A stretch of 64,000 bases of DNA from Chloroflexi bacterium HGW-Chloroflexi-2 (GCA_002840735.1 PHBY01000006.1:1-64000), one strand, 5' to 3'. Positions 35,224 through 44,563 are shown, counted from the stretch's first letter. A program made the numbers and translations. Notes: generated from the letters alone by a model not told the origin.

Positions 35224-37707
35224 TTATTCAACTACAGCATTTTCGGATGTATCACCTTCACCAGCAAGGATTTCAGCGCTAATTCTGGCCATGGAGGCTA
35301 CACTATCTCCGTCATCAATATCCATCACACGCACACCTCGGGTTGAGCGTCCCATTTGTGAGATATCGCGAACTTTCATGCGAATCATCACGCCATTGGT
35401 AGAAATCATTGATACCTCATCATCCAATTTAACAATTCTGGCAGTCGAGATTAAACCACTCTTCTCAAGATTGTGTTTATCAATGGTGGAAACACCTTTT
35501 GACCCCCGACTCTTGGGGTTGTATTGTCCTAAAGGTGTTCGTTTTCCATAGCCTTTGTCCGTGATAACCAACAACTCAGCATCCGGCTCCAATACATCCA
35601 TACTGGTCACACGATCTTTGGCATCCATACGGATTCCAGTTACCCCGCCGGCTGGTCTTCCCATGCAGCGAATTTCACTTTCATCCATACGCAAGGCGCG
35701 TCCATATGCGGTCACCAACATCACTTCATCTTTTCCGCTGGTTAATCGCACCCAACCGAGTTTGTCATCTGGTTTCAAATCCATGGCAATCAAACCGGAT
35801 GGACGTACATTCGCAAATTCAGAGAGCTGCACGCGTTTAATTTTCCCCTGTTCGGTTGCCATCGTACAAAATTCAGCCTGTTCAAAGTCCGGTACCGGAA
35901 CAGCCGCCGTCACACGTTCACCTGGATTGAAGGCCAGAATATTCATGATCGAGATACCTTTATCAGTTCTTCCAGCTTCCGGCAGGTTGTAAACCTTCTC
36001 AGAATATACTTTTCCGCGATCGGAGAAGAACAATACCGTGTTCAGGGTTCTTGCGGGGATCAACAACATGACTTCATCTTCATCGCGCATGGATTGACCA
36101 ATCACACCACGTCCACCACGGCCCTGTGTGCGAAACAGATTCGCCCGTGTACGTTTGATATATCCTTTTTCAGTAACAGTGATCAGAACTGCTTCGTCTT
36201 TCACCAACTCGGCTTCGGAGAACTCTTCTTTGGCATCAAAACTGATCAGTGTTCTGCGATCATCTCCATATTTATTGGACATCTCCGTCAGGTCTTCCTT
36301 GATTAAGGAAAGGATTTTCTGAGGATTTGCCAATAAATCTTCCAGGTATGCGATGGTCGTGAGAATTTCTTTATATTCATCTTCAATTTTCTGGCGTTCC
36401 AAGGCAGCCAGACGGCGCAATTGCATATCCAGAATGGCCTGTGCCTGGATTTCGGTTAACTTGAAGCGGGAAATTAAATTCGCCTTGGCTTCCTCCGCAT
36501 CCATCGCTTTTCGAATGGTATTGATCACATCATCCAGATTGGCTAATGCGATTAACAATCCATCCAGAATATGGGCACGGTGTTTGGCTTTGTCCAGATC
36601 AAATTGAGTTCGACGGGTGATGACTTCTTTACGATGCTCAATGAAGATTTGCAGCATCCTTCTCAAGGACAGTGTACGTGGCTCGCCATTGATTAATGAG
36701 AGCATATTCACGCCAAAAGTGGACTGTAATTGCGTGTACTTATATAACTGATTCATGACACGCTGTGGCTGAGCACCACGCTTCAGTTCAATTACGATAC
36801 GCATACCTTTACGGTCAGACTCGTCACGCATATCTGAAATCATATCCAGTCGACCTTCGCGTACCAGTGCTGCAATTCTTTCCAGCATGGTCGTTTTATT
36901 TACCTGGTATGGGATCTCGGTGATAATGACGGCGTGTCTGCCAGCTTTGAATTCTTCAATTTCAGCTTTACCCCGCACCACCAGACGCCCACGCCCAGTG
37001 GAATAAGCCTGACGAATCGATTCCTGCCCAATGATGATGCCGCCGGTTGGAAAATCGGGGCCTGGCAGGAATTTGATCAAATCCTCGACTGTGACATCTT
37101 CCAAATTCTCGTAATTGTCAATCAGATGATTGATGGCTGCTACCAATTCGCGTAAATTATGCGGTGGGATGTTGGTCGCCATACCCACAGCAATACCCGA
37201 TGAACCATTCAACAACAGGTTGGGCAGTCGGGCAGGCAAAACCAGTGGCTCTTTGAGCGAGCCATCAAAATTATCCGTGAAATCGATGGTATTTTTACCG
37301 ATGTCAGCCAGCATATCCTCGGCCATGGCAGAAAGTCTGGCTTCGGTGTAACGCATGGCTGCCGGAGAATCACCATCGATGGAACCAAAGTTTCCCTGGC
37401 CATCGACCAGCATGTAGCGCATCGAGAAATCCTGCGCCATGCGCGACATGGCATCGTAAACCGATAAATCGCCATGCGGATGATACTTACCCAACACTTC
37501 ACCCACAATACGGGCAGATTTTTTATATGAAGTATTCGCACGAATGCCCATATCATGCATTGCAAACAGGATGCGCCGGTGTACTGGCTTCAACCCATCC
37601 CGTGCATCCGGCAACGCCCGGGCGACAATCACGCTCATCGCATAATCTAAGTAAGCGGAACGCATCTCATTGTCAATGTCCACCATTCGAATATTGCCTA
37701 TTTCCAT
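35224..37707 (-). CDS. gyrA: DNA gyrase subunit A
   Basis: This 827-residue protein is a type IIA topoisomerase subunit. The winged-helix/tower region holds the active-site Tyr in [11 protein letters not shown], with [20 protein letters not shown] at the N-terminus. The C-terminal part has repeated beta-pinwheel blades. The GyrA-box appears as [12 protein letters not shown], which supports gyrase over topoisomerase IV. It introduces negative supercoils with GyrB, whose gene is not here. The stretch after residue 800 is acidic. Confidence 0.96.
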   Translation of the reverse strand: MEIGNIRMVDIDNEMRSAYLDYAMSVIVARALPDARDGLKPVHRRILFAMHDMGIRANTSYKKSARIVGEVLGKYHPHGDLSVYDAMSRMAQDFSMRYMLVDGQGNFGSIDGDSPAAMRYTEARLSAMAEDMLADIGKNTIDFTDNFDGSLKEPLVLPARLPNLLLNGSSGIAVGMATNIPPHNLRELVAAINHLIDNYENLEDVTVEDLIKFLPGPDFPTGGIIIGQESIRQAYSTGRGRLVVRGKAEIEEFKAGRHAVIITEIPYQVNKTTMLERIAALVREGRLDMISDMRDESDRKGMRIVIELKRGAQPQRVMNQLYKYTQLQSTFGVNMLSLINGEPRTLSLRRMLQIFIEHRKEVITRRTQFDLDKAKHRAHILDGLLIALANLDDVINTIRKAMDAEEAKANLISRFKLTEIQAQAILDMQLRRLAALERQKIEDEYKEILTTIAYLEDLLANPQKILSLIKEDLTEMSNKYGDDRRTLISFDAKEEFSEAELVKDEAVLITVTEKGYIKRTRANLFRTQGRGGRGVIGQSMRDEDEVMLLIPARTLNTVLFFSDRGKVYSEKVYNLPEAGRTDKGISIMNILAFNPGERVTAAVPVPDFEQAEFCTMATEQGKIKRVQLSEFANVRPSGLIAMDLKPDDKLGWVRLTSGKDEVMLVTAYGRALRMDESEIRCMGRPAGGVTGIRMDAKDRVTSMDVLEPDAELLVITDKGYGKRTPLGQYNPKSRGSKGVSTIDKHNLEKSGLISTARIVKLDDEVSMISTNGVMIRMKVRDISQMGRSTRGVRVMDIDDGDSVASMARISAEILAGEGDTSENAVVE

Positions 37708-37843
37708 GTACGTTCATCCTCCAATTATCAGCGTGCAGGCTGGTAAACCTTCAATTAAATGACTTCCCCAAACCCTAATTATACCTCACTACAGGTGTGT
37801 TCAGTACGATTCTTCCTATTAAATATGCAGGGGATTGCTTCCC

Positions 37844-37872
37844 TTGCCAATCTGATGTCTATTTGCTATAAT
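37844..37872 (+). promoter_or_regulatory. Promoter of tRNA-Val
   Basis: TTGCCA (37844-37849), a 17-base spacer and TATAAT (37867-37872), twelve bases before the tRNA. Confidence 0.75.
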
Positions 37873-37884
37873 CACCGTCACCAA

Positions 37885-37958
<74 letters not shown>

Positions 37959-37973
37959 CAAAACGCTACCGAA

Positions 37974-38010
37974 GGCATCACGGAATACAATTTCGCCTTT
38001 CCGTGATGCC
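37974..38010 (+). terminator. Hairpin just inside the left end of the element
   Basis: GGCATCACGGAA (37974-37985) pairs perfectly with TTCCGTGATGCC (37999-38010). It lies 16 bases after tRNA-Val and may replace the displaced tRNA terminator. A role as a recombination arm site is also possible. No long T-run follows. Confidence 0.4.
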
Positions 38011-38167
38011 AAAGGTAAAGAAAAGCCAGCAATTTGTCATTTGAACCATCAACAAAAGAATTCACGGTTAGTTTCCGGCGAGGTCGCAAGTAACTCGTTT
38101 TTTTTATTATATAATAATAGAACATATTATCAGAAAATATTTTCTATAACGAAAGGACACACGGAAT

Positions 38168-39094
38168 ATGCACTCAATCACACTCTCCCAGGCCATTGCT
38201 GGTTATCTCATCAATTTATCGGCCAGACATCTTTCACAAAATACCGTCAACGATTACACCCACACGCTTAATAAGTTTTCAAGGATCATTGGATCCGAGA
38301 TTTTGGTTTCTGAAATTGGGATTGATCAGATAAACAGATTCTTGGCCAACCAAACCGACCTTTCCAATAAAACTTTATCAAATTACCATTCCACTTTGAG
38401 CACCTTTTTTGAATGGATGATTACAAGTCGCTTAGTAAATGAAAATCCGGTCAAATATATAAAACGAGCAAAACCAGAAAGAAGGGTGATAGATCCAGTA
38501 CCGGCTGAGGAAATCAAAAAGCTGTTGGATGCGGTGACCTACTCCAAATCATACAGCCGGAGAGGAAAAAAGACTTGCCGGAATAAACTCAACGGTCATG
38601 AGAAAAATGTGGCTATTATTCTCTTTTTCCTCGATAACGGGGTTCGAGTTTCTGAGCTTTGTAATTTGAGGATAAAGGATCTCGATCTCAAACAGCAACG
38701 AGCCTTCATTTTTGGAAAAGGCGCGAAAGAACGCTTTGTTCCATTTTCACCAAGGACCAGCCAGGCAATCTGGAAATATCACACAAAACGTGGAGAAATC
38801 TACCCAGAGGATTTTGTTTTCACCACAGAAAATAATCGCCAGCTCCGGCGAGGGTACATCCAGAAAATGCTCGAACGTGCAACCGAACGAGCTGAGATAT
38901 CCCATGTCCACCCCCACCGGCTCAGACATACTTTCGCGGTAAATTATTTACGAGCTGGTGGTGATGTTTTCACGCTGCAGATGATTCTTGGCCATGAGCA
39001 CCTGGAGATGGTCCGGCATTACTCCAGATTGGCGCAATCGGATATTAAAAGGGCTCACCGACGAGCAAGCCCCGTTGAGTTTTTAAGGTTGTGA
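38168..39094 (+). CDS. Tyrosine recombinase (integrase)
   Basis: The 308-residue protein has an N-terminal SAM-like DNA-binding domain (SARHLSQNTVNDYTHTLNKF) and a full catalytic domain. The catalytic Arg lies in DNGVRVSELCNLR, the Lys in FGKGAKERFVP, then HPHRLRHTFA and GHEHLEMVRHYSR ending in the nucleophilic Tyr. All catalytic residues are present, so it may be active. It resembles XerC/D and phage integrases in length. It lies 210 bases from tRNA-Val in the same direction. Confidence 0.93.
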   Translation: MHSITLSQAIAGYLINLSARHLSQNTVNDYTHTLNKFSRIIGSEILVSEIGIDQINRFLANQTDLSNKTLSNYHSTLSTFFEWMITSRLVNENPVKYIKRAKPERRVIDPVPAEEIKKLLDAVTYSKSYSRRGKKTCRNKLNGHEKNVAIILFFLDNGVRVSELCNLRIKDLDLKQQRAFIFGKGAKERFVPFSPRTSQAIWKYHTKRGEIYPEDFVFTTENNRQLRRGYIQKMLERATERAEISHVHPHRLRHTFAVNYLRAGGDVFTLQMILGHEHLEMVRHYSRLAQSDIKRAHRRASPVEFLRL

Positions 39095-39101
39095 TTCTAT
39101 T

Positions 39102-40058
39102 TTAAAAAAAAGGTTCTTGAATTAATTCGGATGGACTGACCTTAATACTAAGACCATACTTGTCGATAACATCATTTACTAACTCTCCAAACCAATTTGG
39201 AGCGTTAGGTGAAATGAATACTTCTTCTAACAATTGGGATAAATCGCAAGGAATCACTTTTCCTTTTTCAAGATGATGCATGTCCAAAATTATAGCCCTA
39301 ACTTCCTTTTCATGCTCAAATGAATTTCTTTTACACCAGAAAGAGTCGTTAACCCCAGCAAAATTCTTTTGATAATCAATGTACTTTACTCTCCCTATTT
39401 TTATTGAAGGATTTCGACCTAAAGATTCATAAAGACTTTTATATGTTGTTCTTATCGCGATTGCGTTTTCAAGATAACTTGAGTACAACCTCCACATAGC
39501 CTCAGATTCATTTTCATTTTCATGCCAACAATTAATAAATGTTCTTTTTTTTCCATTTATTCCTCCTTTTTCAAGATCGTGAAGTAACTTTTCCGCCTGA
39601 GACTCAATTTCTTCGTCGGTGTAGGTTACCTCACTTCCATCAGGAGGATTCATTATCAACTCTTTGAAAAAACTTAGATAAAACTGATCCCACTTACTTT
39701 TATTTTTCAAGGTTCCTTTTGCACCTTCGTAAATGTCTTGAAAGCAATCCGCCCGAGCAAAGTATAAACCTTTCATAGAAAGCATACTCACAAATTTGGT
39801 AAAGTCCATGTACCTCCATAATTTACATTTATCAGGAGGGATTTCATAAAAACGCGGCATGAATACATTCCTTACCGCGGTTTCTTCCAATAAATGATCA
39901 CAGTCATCACAAACATAAAGAGGCTCATCGTTCTTGCTGTAACCTGAGTGAGAAGTGTCTCCTTCTTTAAATTTGTACCCGCAAGAGGAGCAATAATCAT
40001 GATGCTCAAACATTAGAAGTCTAAGTTCAGGTGTGATTCGGTGGGTCATTTTTTGCAT
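39102..40058 (-). CDS. DUF2971 protein with N-terminal zinc-finger-like module
   Basis: The 318-residue protein begins with two CxxC pairs (CSSCGYKFK and CDDC, about 30 residues apart) that resemble a zinc ribbon or HNH remnant. The DUF2971 domain follows: LWRYMDFTKFVSMLSMKGLY, FARADCFQDIYEG, and later WHENENESEAMWRLYSS. DUF2971 proteins are common on mobile elements and in defence-rich regions, but their activity is not established. AAGGA precedes the ATG. It converges on the integrase with a seven-base gap. Confidence 0.7.
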   Translation of the reverse strand: MQKMTHRITPELRLLMFEHHDYCSSCGYKFKEGDTSHSGYSKNDEPLYVCDDCDHLLEETAVRNVFMPRFYEIPPDKCKLWRYMDFTKFVSMLSMKGLYFARADCFQDIYEGAKGTLKNKSKWDQFYLSFFKELIMNPPDGSEVTYTDEEIESQAEKLLHDLEKGGINGKKRTFINCWHENENESEAMWRLYSSYLENAIAIRTTYKSLYESLGRNPSIKIGRVKYIDYQKNFAGVNDSFWCKRNSFEHEKEVRAIILDMHHLEKGKVIPCDLSQLLEEVFISPNAPNWFGELVNDVIDKYGLSIKVSPSELIQEPFF

Positions 40059-40110
40059 AACAAAATCCTTTATCCAAGAATTAAATTATACAGTTATTAA
40101 TTTTCCATTA

Positions 40111-40653
40111 CTAATCCATATACTGATAATCCCCGTGCACAATCGCACTCCATCCATCCTTATCCTTCACCCAAACGCTACGCTTATTATTTATCTGCAA
40201 ATCCAGAACATCGACTACCTCCCCAGCTTCTCGAAATCGGATCTCCTTTGAAAAAATCGACGTGTTGGGCATTTCTCTAACTCTCACCCGGCTTATAACC
40301 TTCAGCTGAATTTTAACAACTGGTAGCTCCGGATCTTCTGGCTCATCCTCAGGTGGCTGCTCAGGCTTTCCAAAGGTTTGATCAGCCCTAATCACCTCAA
40401 AGACCTCCGGTAGATCCCGCTCAGTTTGGTACCATACCCAGAAGTTACAACCTTCAAACCCGAGTTCTTTTGACTTCAAAATAAATCGCCTTACCTGCTC
40501 CGGAGAAGTTTTCCACTTTCCAACCTTATAAGCAGGACCAGTTGGGAAGTAAGAAAGTTGTGGAGATAGAGCACTAAATTGGTTATAAGAAATTTCAAGC
40601 TGCAATTCACCAGCCTCATCTCTGAAATCCTGTTCCCAATAGACCTGGGGCAT
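40111..40653 (-). pseudogene. Truncated glycoside-hydrolase/lysozyme-like protein with SH3b domain
   Basis: The frame encodes the last beta-strands of a TIM-barrel (FILKSKELGFEGCNFWVWYQ), a Pro/Glu linker and a C-terminal SH3b domain (VRVREMPNTSIFSKEIRFRE, ending with WVKDKDGWSAIV). This layout is typical of phage-type or GH25-like endolysins. The N-terminal catalytic half is missing. Upstream of the ATG the frame continues for only about 13 codons and then hits a stop at the hairpin beside the right attachment site. It therefore appears cut off by the recombination boundary. Confidence 0.6.
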
Positions 40654-40737
40654 ATCAAAATCGACATAAGCTCTGAATTGTTTCTCGTAGACACCTCAGC
40701 AGTTTTGCTGAAGGTGGTGTCCCTCCGTGCCCAAAAG

Positions 40738-40763
40738 AAACACTCTGCGAAGGGTGTTTTTTT
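40738..40763 (+). terminator. Terminator after the right attachment site
   Basis: AAACACT pairs with AGGGTGTTT around CTGCGA (one G-T pair), followed by a run of Ts. It probably ended tRNA-Val transcription before the element inserted. Confidence 0.6.
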
Positions 40764-41016
40764 GTATTATTTCTTTCTGAATTGTTAGGTTTTTATTTTT
40801 TATATTTGCTATAATAAAAATCGATGTAAAAGATTTTGCTTTTGCTTGTCCAACTAACTTAGTAAGCTAAATAATCCATAAAATTCATAAGGGTGATCAA
40901 CAATTTAAAAACTACATTTTCTTAGAATAATCCCTTGATTATAGATCAGTTGTTCTAATATTTGAACAAAATTAGAAAATTTGCAAGATATCAAAATCAC
41001 AAAATTGGAGGGAAAA
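40764..41016. other. AT-rich intergenic region
   Basis: Very AT-rich DNA between the element's right end and the next gene. I see no firm promoter, RNA or ORF. Confidence 0.4.
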
Positions 41017-41841
41017 TTGAACGAGAACATTGAAAGAAAAGGAAATATTGTTAGTAAGTTTTTCGGTTGGTATAAAAGCAAAAAGTTGCTTGGAAAGATA
41101 GTCATAATTTTTATTGCATTGACGGTTTTGACCTGTCTATGCAGTGTTCCAGCCGCGTTACTTTCACCCTCATCGGATAAAACACCAACCGCAATAGCTG
41201 GCGTTATAGATGAGTCTGTTTCACAGGAAAATTCAGCTGAACCTGAGGCAACCACCATACCAGAAAAAACAGCTACCGATATTCCTACACCAATCCCAAC
41301 CAAAGAGCCAACTAATACACCAATCCCAACAAATACTCCAGATCCAAACATCTTTCGACCTGGTACCTACATTGTTATGCAAGATATTCAACCAGGGCTT
41401 TATAAAGGACAGGTAGGCACCAATATCTTCGATTCATGTTATTGGGAACGGCTTACTGACCTGTCTGGTGAATTTGGTTCCATCATAGCCAATGACAATA
41501 GCATCGGACAATTCTATATACAAATCGCAGAAACTGATTATGCTTTTTCCTCTACCTGCCAATTTGCCTATTTGCCGGAGATTCCTAAGCCGGTGGAAGA
41601 ATTTCCGAAAACAATTGGTCCCGGAATGTACCTAGTAGGAATTGATATTCAACCAGGACTCTACAAAGGCCAGGTTGGTGAGGATATCCTGGATTCGTGC
41701 TACTGGGAACGGTCCAGGAGCGCATTACATGAACTTGGCTCTATCATCGCAAACAATAACAGCACCGGGCAATTCTACATTCAAGTTGCGCCAACTGATT
41801 TCGCATTGAAAGTTGCATGTGACCTCGAATTTCAGAATTAA
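41017..41841 (+). CDS. Membrane-anchored protein with two tandem ~66-residue repeats
   Basis: The start is a TTG with GGAGGG four bases upstream (41007-41012); an upstream TTG at 40981 lies before that site. The 274-residue protein has a cytoplasmic N-terminus, one membrane helix (VIIFIALTVLTCLCSVPAAL) and a Thr/Pro linker. Two repeats follow, each with the pattern PGxYxVxxDIQPGLYKGQVG, DSCYWER, GSIIA and GQFYIQ. The repeats are closely alike, which implies a recent duplication. I recognise no enzyme motif. Cysteines recur at matching positions in each repeat and could form disulfides outside the cell. Confidence 0.65.
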   Translation: MNENIERKGNIVSKFFGWYKSKKLLGKIVIIFIALTVLTCLCSVPAALLSPSSDKTPTAIAGVIDESVSQENSAEPEATTIPEKTATDIPTPIPTKEPTNTPIPTNTPDPNIFRPGTYIVMQDIQPGLYKGQVGTNIFDSCYWERLTDLSGEFGSIIANDNSIGQFYIQIAETDYAFSSTCQFAYLPEIPKPVEEFPKTIGPGMYLVGIDIQPGLYKGQVGEDILDSCYWERSRSALHELGSIIANNNSTGQFYIQVAPTDFALKVACDLEFQN

Positions 41842-41965
41842 TTGTCTTGTGAAATATCTGTAAAGCTGTTATTTTTTAGTATAAAAAAACAGACATCAGC
41901 AATCTGTATTTACAAAATAAATATAAATACTTACACTTATATTCATAAGAAATCCAAGAGTAAAA

Positions 41966-42263
41966 ATGTCTGGAAAAGCACATCATGTTGTTCCAAATAA
42001 GGACCGCGGCGGCTGGGATGAAAAAAAAGAATAACACCAAGCAGTCAAGTGTTCATACCGAAACAAAAAATGAAGCGGCAGACAAAGCCAGACAATTCAG
42101 CAAAAATCAAAAAACTAAGCTGGCGGTTCACAACAAAGATGGACAGATTTTCGATCCGACAGCCACGGAAACGATCCAAATCCACCAAATGATAATAAAT
42201 AAACGGAAAAATCAATTATCAAAAAAGTTGAAGGATTTAATAATCCAGAAGGAGTTGAGGTAA
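41966..42263 (+). pseudogene. DUF2188 protein gene with a frameshift in an A8 run
   Basis: The first 19 codons read HHVVPNKDRGGWDEKKE and then stop. Shifting by one base at the A8 run (42021-42028) restores NNTKQSSVHTETKNEAADKA, RQFSKNQKTKLAVHNKDG, which completes a DUF2188 domain. Seven As instead of eight would give one continuous frame. It may be a true mutation, a sequencing error in a homopolymer, or slippage during expression. DUF2188 proteins are small and of unknown function, and are often found near mobile elements. Confidence 0.65.
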
Positions 42264-42317
42264 TAATATTAATGTCATAAAATAAAGAAAAATAATTATC
42301 ATATTCATGAGGAAAAA

Positions 42318-43073
42318 ATGAAAAACAAAATTGGCATGAGATTGTTTGGTGAAGTGCCTCTTGAAATATACGCAAAAACCTTACAAAATCTTCATACCTT
42401 AATTACTGAATTAGCTAAACAAATCGAACCTGGAACAAAGATCGAATGGAGCATTGACGAACTAGAAGCAGGATCTGCATTCACAGCTGTTAAGGGATAT
42501 TATTTCGAGATGGAAAAGGTTGAGAAGGTTGTAATTGGTTTTGAGAACACTGGTGTCGCGTTAAGTAAGAATCAACCTATACCTTACAATCAAAAAGTAA
42601 CAAATGCTGCTAATCAGTTGGTTAAAGTTATAAATGGAAAGGTAAGTTCCATCGATTTTATTACTACTCCTGATTTCTTTGTTGAAGTCTACAAATCTCC
42701 AGATATTGAAGGTGAAAAAGAAAAATCTCTTGTTTATGGAACTATAACTGGTAGAGTTGAAACATTATCCAGTAGGCAGACATTAAGATTCATTTTATAT
42801 GATAGTCTATTTGACAGAGCAATAAAATGTATTGTGGATGAAAGTAAAAAAGAGTTATTGAAGGAGATTTGGGACAAAGATGTAATTGTCACCGGCCAAA
42901 TTCGGAGAGATGTTACAACTGGAAGGCCTAACGAAATCAGAAATATTGAAGATATAAAAATTCTTACGGATACGCCCCAGGGAAATTTCTTAAAAGCCAG
43001 GGGGATCATACCTTGGAAAGAAGGCATTGAAAAAGCGGAAACCATCATAAGGCGGTTAAGAGATGAAGAATAA
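42318..43073 (+). CDS. Unrecognised 251-residue partner of a PIN-domain protein
   Basis: I do not recognise a named family. The N-terminal half is alpha/beta (MRLFGEVPLEIYAKTLQNLH, IEWSIDELEAGSAFTAVKG). The C-terminal ~100 residues look OB-fold-like (VYGTITGRVETLSSRQTLRF, IWDKDVIVTGQIRRD). GAGG precedes the ATG. Its end overlaps the downstream PIN gene by 11 bases, so the two are translationally coupled. The position is that of an antitoxin, but at 251 residues it is far longer than classical VapB antitoxins and shows no DNA-binding motif that I can see. Confidence 0.7.
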   Translation: MKNKIGMRLFGEVPLEIYAKTLQNLHTLITELAKQIEPGTKIEWSIDELEAGSAFTAVKGYYFEMEKVEKVVIGFENTGVALSKNQPIPYNQKVTNAANQLVKVINGKVSSIDFITTPDFFVEVYKSPDIEGEKEKSLVYGTITGRVETLSSRQTLRFILYDSLFDRAIKCIVDESKKELLKEIWDKDVIVTGQIRRDVTTGRPNEIRNIEDIKILTDTPQGNFLKARGIIPWKEGIEKAETIIRRLRDEE

Positions 43074-43581
43074 TGAATCATTAATTTATTGGGATAGTTG
43101 TATCTTTTTATCCTATATCAATGACGAACCAAAAAGAGTAAATATAATTGAAGATGTTTGGAGAAACATTTTAAACGATAAGAAGAAAGTGCTTACCTCA
43201 ACAATTAGCATTGTGGAAGTAGCTCACGGAAGTGAAGAAAAAATTCAATGGAAATTAGATCCAAACATCATATCAATAATAGATCAAATATGGACTGACC
43301 CATCAATAAACCTTGTTGAATTTAATGGTTCGATCGCGGAAATAGCACGTGAATTAATACGTAATTCACTTCCAAAAAAAAGGGTATTAAAGTCCAAAGA
43401 TGCTATTCATTTAGCTACTGCAATTTGGATTAATGAGCATTATCGCTCCATAAAGGAATTTTTTACATATGATGAAGGACTAGTAAAATTTGGTCCTGAA
43501 GTTGGTTTTAATATTTGCCAGCCTTACACGCTTCAACCTAGTTTATTAAATAAACCTAAAAATCAATCATCCAAAAATTAA
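43063..43581 (+). CDS. PIN-domain ribonuclease, VapC-like toxin
   Basis: The 172-residue protein shows the acidic residues of PIN nucleases: Asp in YWDSCIFLSY, Glu in SIVEVAHG, Asp in KSKDAIHLATA and Asp in FFTYDEGL. Such domains cleave RNA and many act as toxins. It is slightly longer than typical VapC proteins. Its start lies within the end of the preceding gene, so the pair behaves as one unit. Confidence 0.82.
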   Translation: MKNNESLIYWDSCIFLSYINDEPKRVNIIEDVWRNILNDKKKVLTSTISIVEVAHGSEEKIQWKLDPNIISIIDQIWTDPSINLVEFNGSIAEIARELIRNSLPKKRVLKSKDAIHLATAIWINEHYRSIKEFFTYDEGLVKFGPEVGFNICQPYTLQPSLLNKPKNQSSKN

Positions 43582-43582
43582 T

Positions 43583-43726
43583 ATGAACACACTCTACTAC
43601 GGCGACAACCTCGACATCCTCCGCAACTACATCCCCGATGAATCTGTGGATTTGATCTACCTTGATCCACACTTCAATTCAAACCGCACCTATAACGTCC
43701 TCTTCAAGGATGAATACGGAGAATAA
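43583..43726 (+). pseudogene. N-terminal stub of a DNA methyltransferase
   Basis: Forty-seven codons read MNTLYYGDNLDILRNYIPDE, then SVDLIYLDPHFNSNRTYNVL, and stop. This is the start of an N4/N6 DNA methylase of the type III kind, in which the catalytic motif is normally DPPF/Y; here it is DPHF. The rest of the enzyme is absent. It starts two bases after the PIN gene. Confidence 0.7.
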
Positions 43727-43936
43727 TCTACCTCCCATATTTTTGGGAAGAAATTTAATTTACCTAAAACACCTATTCAAAGTTAAATATCAACATTCGC
43801 TTCACAAAAACATTACTCTTTAACCTTTATATAAATAAGTGGATGGATGCACGGTTCGGGTCCGTGAGGTAATTAGTTAATCCTACCAATGTTTATCCGT
43901 GGAGATTTTATTGAGAATGTTTTATCTCCTTTGGTT
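43727..43936. other. Intergenic region with tRNA-like fragment
   Basis: Positions 43849-43870 read GCACGGTTCGGGTCCGTGAG and on, a complete anticodon arm. It differs from the tRNA-Val arm in this window only at three loop bases, giving a CGG (Pro) anticodon. No acceptor, D or T arms surround it. It is probably a recombination scar. Otherwise I see nothing. Confidence 0.4.
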
Positions 43937-44185
43937 TCAAAATTGATCCCATCTTCGTTGCAAATTCATCCAGAAGTCCGGAGATGTATTGAAATATTTT
44001 GCTAAACGCAATGCGGAACTAGGAGTAATTTCGCTGCGGCCATTGACGATGTCGTTAATCCTTTGATAAGGGACGAGGATAGCGTCAGCCAATTCTCTTT
44101 GTGTTAATCCCATAGGTTTGAGATATTCTTCCAGAAGCATTTCTCCTGGATGAGTAGGTTTTCTATTTGTTGGTTTTCGTATCAT
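43937..44185 (-). CDS. higA: HigA-family addiction-module antitoxin, short form
   Basis: The 82-residue protein has the HigA pattern HPGEMLLEEYLKPMGLTQRE with an XRE helix-turn-helix (LADAILVPYQRINDIVNGRS). It ends in FWMNLQRRWDQF, where most HigA proteins continue for another ten to twenty residues. No higB toxin gene is visible on either side. It may be an orphan antitoxin or a truncated one. Confidence 0.8.
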   Translation of the reverse strand: MIRKPTNRKPTHPGEMLLEEYLKPMGLTQRELADAILVPYQRINDIVNGRSEITPSSALRLAKYFNTSPDFWMNLQRRWDQF

Positions 44186-44499
44186 AATTCACTTCTTTCA
44201 CTTAATGATAATCGATGATTTTATCTGTTGAATAATTAATTTAACAATTCAATAGCCCCAGTGGCGCACTTATCCAGCGAGGTGGCGGGACCGGCCCTTT
44301 GAGACCTCGACAACCTGCTGATCATCAGTAAGGTGCCAAATCCGGCGGAAATTCTGAAAGATGAGAGGCGAGCGATTTTTCATTGCCCCTCTCAGCGTGG
44401 GGTTTTCTATTTCTGAGAGGAGGACAAGACTCATTAGCTTTTTATGGAGAGATGACCAAAATTCATCTATCCATTTTAACAATTCCTCACCTTTTTTCC
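44186..44499. other. Intergenic region between higA and the LacI promoter
   Basis: The minus-strand frame at 44270-44482 encodes 70 residues with no ribosome-binding site or recognised motif, so I do not annotate it as a gene. No HigB-like sequence is seen in the space where the toxin gene would be expected. Confidence 0.4.
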
Positions 44500-44528
44500 T
44501 TGACTTAAATTTTTAGATTTGCTATTAT
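44500..44528 (+). promoter_or_regulatory. Promoter of the LacI-type regulator gene
   Basis: TTGACT (44500-44505), a 17-base spacer and TATTAT (44523-44528). Transcription would begin near 44536, exactly where the direct repeat starts. Confidence 0.65.
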
Positions 44529-44535
44529 GTTATTA

Positions 44536-44563
44536 GTTCGTTCGTTTTATTGTTCGTTCGTTT
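44536..44563 (+). repeat. Tandem GTTCGTTCGTTT repeat, possible operator
   Basis: GTTCGTTCGTTT occurs at 44536-44547 and 44552-44563, a 16-base period. It covers the predicted transcription start of the regulator gene, which suggests an autoregulatory protein-binding site. LacI proteins usually prefer inverted repeats, so the binder is uncertain. Confidence 0.4.

Noticed and set aside
44270-44482. 70-residue minus-strand frame as a HigB toxin
   Set aside because: It has no HigB motif and no ribosome-binding site.
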